Of a stretch of 64,000 bases of DNA, positions 60,683-64,000 are shown piece after piece. The stretch lies in the NCBI RefSeq assembly GCF_900100005.1, contig NZ_FNEB01000008.1, forward strand, positions 1-64,000, written 5' to 3'. The DNA comes from Lutimaribacter saemankumensis. Lineage in GTDB: Bacteria; Pseudomonadota; Alphaproteobacteria; Rhodobacterales; Rhodobacteraceae. The notes under the pieces are model-generated. The model was not told the DNA's origin and did not search any database. It worked only from the letters and a program-made list of their open reading frames with translations. Within the stretch, counting starts at the first letter, position 1. Each line of letters begins with the position of its first letter. The position numbers and the translations under genes were made by a program.

Positions 60683-62014
60683 TCAGTCGCGCAGGGCCGC
60701 AACCGTTTGCGCGAAGTGTCGGGCGATTGCCGGGGCCTGGCCCATCTGCCGTGCCGGATCGAAAATGTCATCGAGAGCGAGGTCGGGAAAGGTGGTGCGC
60801 GCCAGTGCGGCGAGATCGGTGCCTTCGGAGATCGCGCGCTTGCATAGGGCCTTGACCTCGGCCTGGGCCTTTGGGCGGGGCAGGGTTTCGGCCAGGCGGA
60901 AAGACAGCGCCTCGGCGTGGATGAGGCCCTGACCCTGATCGAGCGCGCCCAGCATCGCGGCCGTGTCGGGCCGGATGGTTCCGGCCAGGCGTCCGGCATG
61001 GGTCAGCGCCGCGGCTGTGCCCAGGCAGAGTTGGGGAAACGTGAGCCATTCACTGAACCATGCGGTGCCGTCGCGCGCTTCGCGGTGCAGGCCGGCGCCC
61101 TGCATCACACCATTGAGCGCGACGATCTGGCGGGCCAGAGCCGCCATTGCCGATGGCCCGACGGGGTTTTGTTTCTGGGGCATCGTGGAGGAACCTCCCG
61201 CGCCGTCCAGAACTACCTCGCCAATGCCGGATTGTGTCAGCAGCACAAGGTCTTCGCCCATCTTGCCGCAGGCTGTGGCAAGCCGTGTCGCCCAGGCGCA
61301 GATCGCCTGCAGACCGGTGCGGTTCGCGTGCCAGCTGATGCCGGGATCGTTCAGGCCGAGGGCCTCGGCCAGGCGGGCGCGGATTTCCGGGGCTTGCGTG
61401 CCAAGCGCGGCCGCGGTTCCCGCCGCGCCCGACAGGGACACGCAAAGATGGCTGCGCAATGCGGGCAGCTCGCCCAGCAGCGCCAGAAGGGGCTGGCCCC
61501 AGCCGGCCACCTGTGCGCCGAAGCTGCTGGGGGTCGCGTGCTGGCCATAGGTGCGCGCGGCCATCGGCGTTTCGGCATGGGTTTCCGCCAGCGCGGCAAG
61601 TGCGTGCAGCGTGGTGCGGATGTCCTGTTCGAGGATCGTCAGAAACTGGCGCAGGCGCAGCATCAGCCCGGTGTCCATGATGTCCTGGCTGGTGGCGCCC
61701 CAGTGCAGGTACTGTGCGTGTTCGGGGGCCTCCATCGCCTTGCGGAAGGCGGCGACCAGGCCCGGGACGGTGACGCCGTTCTGCCCGGTTGCGTCGGACA
61801 GGGCGGCGGGGTCGATCTGTACCTCCATCGCCGCGCGGTGGATGAAGGCGGCGGCGGTTTCGGGGATCACGCCCAGATCGCCCTGGACGCGGGCCAGCGC
61901 CCCCTGGACCAGCAGCATGGCGCGGATTTCGGCGGTGTCGGTGAACAGCCGCGACGCCTCGCCTGCGGGAAAGAGCTTGTGATAGAGCGGGCTGTCGAAA
62001 ACCGATCCGGCCAT
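60683..62014 (-). CDS. pcaB: 3-carboxy-cis,cis-muconate cycloisomerase
   Basis: 443 aa of the fumarase/aspartase superfamily. PcaB features: SPLYHKLFPAGEASRLFTD, HWGATSQDIMDTGLMLRL, YGQHATPSSFGAQVAGW and the signature GGSSTMPQKQNPVGPS. Converts 3-carboxymuconate to 4-carboxymuconolactone in the protocatechuate branch of the beta-ketoadipate pathway. It follows a hydrolase gene by 3 bases on the same strand. Confidence 0.95.
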   Translation of the reverse strand: MAGSVFDSPLYHKLFPAGEASRLFTDTAEIRAMLLVQGALARVQGDLGVIPETAAAFIHRAAMEVQIDPAALSDATGQNGVTVPGLVAAFRKAMEAPEHAQYLHWGATSQDIMDTGLMLRLRQFLTILEQDIRTTLHALAALAETHAETPMAARTYGQHATPSSFGAQVAGWGQPLLALLGELPALRSHLCVSLSGAAGTAAALGTQAPEIRARLAEALGLNDPGISWHANRTGLQAICAWATRLATACGKMGEDLVLLTQSGIGEVVLDGAGGSSTMPQKQNPVGPSAMAALARQIVALNGVMQGAGLHREARDGTAWFSEWLTFPQLCLGTAAALTHAGRLAGTIRPDTAAMLGALDQGQGLIHAEALSFRLAETLPRPKAQAEVKALCKRAISEGTDLAALARTTFPDLALDDIFDPARQMGQAPAIARHFAQTVAALRD

Positions 62015-62017
62015 GGC

Positions 62018-62728
62018 TTACCCCTTTGCGAAATCGTGCAGTATTGCGGCCAGATCGCGCGGTTTCGCGAAAAACGGCGAATGTGCGCAATCCATCGTGA
62101 CGACGTGATCGGCGGGCCAGTCCTGCGTCATCGTCACCTGGTATTCCGGCGGGATCGTGCGGTCGTCGGCGCAGCGGATGTAGCGGCGCGGGACATGGGC
62201 CGAGCGATCCGTGATCTCGACCGGAACCGAGGTCGGCTGCGTGGCCTGGACGCAGAGGTTTTCGGCGGCGTAGTCGACTGTGCCGGGCGGGCAATCGTGA
62301 TAGAACAGATCGTGCAGGTCCGCGCGGGGCACCGTCCAGCCCTTTTTGTCTTCGGTCATGCGGATATGCGGCAGTAGCGGCTGATAGGGCGCTTCCATGC
62401 GCATCTGCGACAGGCTGAGGCCCGGTTTGGGCACATAGGCGCAGAGATAGATCAGCATCTGCACCTTTTCCGGTGCGCGTTCGGCGGCGAGCGTGATCGG
62501 GTAGCCGCCCATGGAATGACCGACCACGATCGCGGGTGCGTCGAGCGCGTCCACGACGGCATCGGCATAACCGTCCAGCGTGACCTCGGAATACGGGGTT
62601 TTGTCCTGCCCGTGGCCGGGCAGGTCGATGGCATGTGCGGTGTGCCCCAGCGCGGTGAGTTCGGGGATCACGTCGCGCCAGCACCAGGCGCCATGGGCCG
62701 CGCCGTGGATCAGAAGAAAATTGCTCAT
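62018..62728 (-). CDS. alpha/beta hydrolase of the methylesterase/hydroxynitrile-lyase type
   Basis: 236 aa. LIHGAAHGAWCWRDVIPEL (oxyanion HGA), nucleophile GHSMGG (about Ser82), CADDRTIPP (Asp) and DCAHSPFFAKP (His) are typical of plant MES-like esterases. It is not PcaD-like in sequence. Between pcaG/HugZ-like and pcaB, it could hydrolyse an aromatic methyl ester feeding protocatechuate, an inference from place only. Confidence 0.85.
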   Translation of the reverse strand: MSNFLLIHGAAHGAWCWRDVIPELTALGHTAHAIDLPGHGQDKTPYSEVTLDGYADAVVDALDAPAIVVGHSMGGYPITLAAERAPEKVQMLIYLCAYVPKPGLSLSQMRMEAPYQPLLPHIRMTEDKKGWTVPRADLHDLFYHDCPPGTVDYAAENLCVQATQPTSVPVEITDRSAHVPRRYIRCADDRTIPPEYQVTMTQDWPADHVVTMDCAHSPFFAKPRDLAAILHDFAKG

Positions 62729-62771
62729 GCCCGGTCTTTTCGCACGGATTGCGGGGAACGGGAACAGGGCT

Positions 62772-63260
62772 TCATCGCGCGATGTCCTGGGCCGTCAGGC
62801 GGTATGCCTTGCCGAATCCGCCGTTCAGCAGCGCATCGGTGATATCAAAGCGCACAAGGCGGAAATCGGCGAAGTCGATATAGAGTTTGGATTTCGGCCG
62901 CAGTTGCAGATAGCGGGCACGCATGGCCGCGTGGGCGGGATCGTCGTGCCCGATCATGATCGCGCGGGCATGCAGCGTCAGGCGGGGATGGGTGAGCGGG
63001 TCACCCTTGTCGCCCGGCTCGCCAACCAGCAGGGCGCAATCGGGCGTGACCTCCAGCGCCCGGGTGTGCGGCGCAAGCGATGAGATCAGGCTGACCGGAG
63101 CGCCGTCGCTGTCGGTTGCCATAGCGATGCGGCTGACGGACGGCAGGGTGGTTCCCGGGCGTATCACCGCCAATGCGGCATGGGTGGCCGACGCGATCAG
63201 GTCGCGCGCGGTTTGGCGGGCCGTGTCATCGGCAGGTTGGAAGGGGTCATTGTCGGGCAT
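62772..63260 (-). CDS. HugZ-like pyridoxamine-5'-phosphate-oxidase-fold protein
   Basis: 162 aa split-barrel protein: ARDLIASATHAALAVI, PSVSRIAMATDSDGAPVSLISSLAPHTRALE, CALLVGEPGDKGDPLTHPRLTLHA. Matches the N-terminal part of HugZ heme-utilisation proteins but is shorter than full HugZ. Why it sits in a pca operon is unclear; flavin or heme binding is possible. Confidence 0.83.
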   Translation of the reverse strand: MPDNDPFQPADDTARQTARDLIASATHAALAVIRPGTTLPSVSRIAMATDSDGAPVSLISSLAPHTRALEVTPDCALLVGEPGDKGDPLTHPRLTLHARAIMIGHDDPAHAAMRARYLQLRPKSKLYIDFADFRLVRFDITDALLNGGFGKAYRLTAQDIAR

Positions 63261-63309
63261 TGTGCGCGGCGCGGGTGTCGGGGCGGTTCAGGCACCGCCC
63301 CGCTTCTTG

Positions 63310-63909
63310 TCAGATGTCGAGGAACACGGTTTCACCTTCGCCCTGAAGGCGGATGTCGAACCGGTAGGCGCCCGGACCCGTCTTTTTGGCGATCAGCGTC
63401 GGCACGCGATTGCGCTGTTCGATCCGTGACAGGAGAGGATCGTTTTCGTTGTCCTCATCCTCGAAATAGATGCGGGTGTGCAGGCCGATATTGATCCCGC
63501 GTGCGGCGATCCAGACCGAGATATGCGGCGCCTGGGCCGCCCCGCCGCGTGTCGGGGTCGGTCCCGGTTTCACGGTGCGCAGGGTGAATTCGCCGCTGTC
63601 CTTGTCGGCGGCGAAGCGGCAGAACCCGCCGACCTTGGGATCGGCACCGTCCTGCCCGGGGTATTTGCCCGCCGCATCGGCCTGCCAGCTTTCCAGCAGC
63701 GCATCTCGCAGCGCCCAGCCGGTGCCGTCGATCACCTGGCCGGTGATGGTGACGATTTCCCCCTTGGCGCCGTCTTCGATGGGCGAAAACCCGAGATCTT
63801 CGGGATAGACGCCGTCGATGCCCGCGAAAGTGGGGATGCAGCCGATATGGACGTAGGGCCCCCCGGTTTGCGAGGGCGTTTCGATCAGCGTGTCGAGTGG
63901 CTGGGTCAT
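63310..63909 (-). CDS. pcaG: protocatechuate 3,4-dioxygenase, alpha subunit
   Basis: 199 aa intradiol dioxygenase alpha chain. TPSQTGGPYVHIG, ITGQVIDGTGWALRDALLESWQADAAG, GGAAQAPHISVWIAARGINIGLHTRIYFED and TGPGAYRFDIRLQGEGETVFLDI. The iron ligands are in the beta chain, as expected. ATG at 63909, 1 base after the pcaH stop. Confidence 0.96.
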   Translation of the reverse strand: MTQPLDTLIETPSQTGGPYVHIGCIPTFAGIDGVYPEDLGFSPIEDGAKGEIVTITGQVIDGTGWALRDALLESWQADAAGKYPGQDGADPKVGGFCRFAADKDSGEFTLRTVKPGPTPTRGGAAQAPHISVWIAARGINIGLHTRIYFEDEDNENDPLLSRIEQRNRVPTLIAKKTGPGAYRFDIRLQGEGETVFLDI

Positions 63910-63910
63910 C

Positions 63911-64000
63911 CTACATCCCCTCAAGCTTGTTTTCGAACATGGTCTGACGGCGGCCGCGCAGGACGATGTCGAACTTGTAGGCCAGGAAATCGAGCGGCCG
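63911..64000 (-). CDS. pcaH: protocatechuate 3,4-dioxygenase beta subunit, C-terminal end (partial)
   Basis: The last 29 codons are present, encoding YKFDIVLRGRRQTMFENKLEGM before the stop; residues FDIVLRGR and FEN are characteristic of PcaH C-termini. The rest runs off the right edge, so the gene is a window-edge partial, not a pseudogene. Confidence 0.92.
   Translation of the reverse strand, partial: RPLDFLAYKFDIVLRGRRQTMFENKLEGM

Noticed and set aside
62018-62728. pcaD (3-oxoadipate enol-lactonase)
   Set aside because: Position in the pca operon suggests it, but the HGAAHGAWCW and DCAHSPFF motifs fit the methylesterase/hydroxynitrile-lyase group instead.

Overview
The window looks like a chromosomal segment of an alphaproteobacterium of the Rhodobacteraceae (Roseobacter-like). 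The basis is the high GC, the Hsp20-DUF1150 pair, a Hint-domain protein, an (I/V)PLPA-CTERM protein, UbiK beside Lgt, and many CoA-linked catabolic genes. The assignment comes from gene content and sequence style, not from a database search.

Layout. 1-1045 is the end of an integrated element. It holds an IS5-type transposase fragment whose insertion cuts a SARP/BTAD-type regulator, a gene-poor stretch, and a 47-bp copy of the 3' half of a tRNA-Arg(UCU) gene, which looks like an attachment site. A DEAD-box RNA helicase follows (1.4-3.4 kb). From 3.5 to 10.1 kb a minus-strand operon encodes a complete Liv-type ABC importer together with an acyl-CoA synthetase. From 10.4 to 20 kb a plus-strand cluster reads as an aerobic CoA-thioester pathway for 2-aminobenzoate (anthranilate). 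It contains a 2-aminobenzoyl-CoA monooxygenase/reductase-type fusion enzyme, a 2-aminobenzoate/benzoate-CoA ligase, two acyl-CoA dehydrogenases, an SDR, an enoyl-CoA hydratase, a hotdog thioesterase, a RidA-type deaminase, a MarR regulator and a stand-alone RAM-domain protein. From 20 to 27.2 kb come a CocE/NonD hydrolase and a Dpp-type peptide ABC transporter with a Tat-type binding protein and fused ATPases.

27-43 kb is mostly housekeeping: a dienelactone-hydrolase-like protein, a phosphodiesterase-like protein, dtd, purK-purE, a YdcH/DUF465 protein, hsp20-DUF1150, a threonine-dehydratase-like enzyme, cytochrome b561, bifunctional sat-cysC, trxB, a secreted vWFA PLPA-CTERM protein, an Lrp regulator, a Hint protein, pgeF, a MidA-type methyltransferase, lgt and ubiK.

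43-64 kb is a second catabolic region centred on aromatic and plant-derived compounds. It has a MarR regulator divergent from a 3-hydroxybenzoate-6-hydroxylase-like enzyme, a DUF3237 protein divergent from a feruloyl-CoA-synthase-like enzyme, a LysR regulator, a cytochrome P450 with an unusual I-helix, and an orphan TRAP binding protein. These are followed by an amidohydrolase coupled to a CobW GTPase, a BigR/SqrR-type ArsR regulator, an enolase-superfamily protein, a class-III-like alcohol dehydrogenase, an MFS exporter, an SGNH hydrolase and an OYE-FAD oxidoreductase. The window ends in a protocatechuate branch (pcaB, a methylesterase-like hydrolase, a HugZ-like protein, pcaG and the 3' end of pcaH).

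The main ideas for follow-up are these: the anthraniloyl-CoA cluster with RidA as the proposed step that handles the enamine product; a shared 15-bp operator-like palindrome (GTTAT-N5-ATAAC) upstream of the DUF3237/fcs pair and of the TRAP binding protein; the non-canonical P450; and a persulfide-sensor-type ArsR in a non-sulfur context. No CRISPR array, rRNA or complete tRNA was seen.
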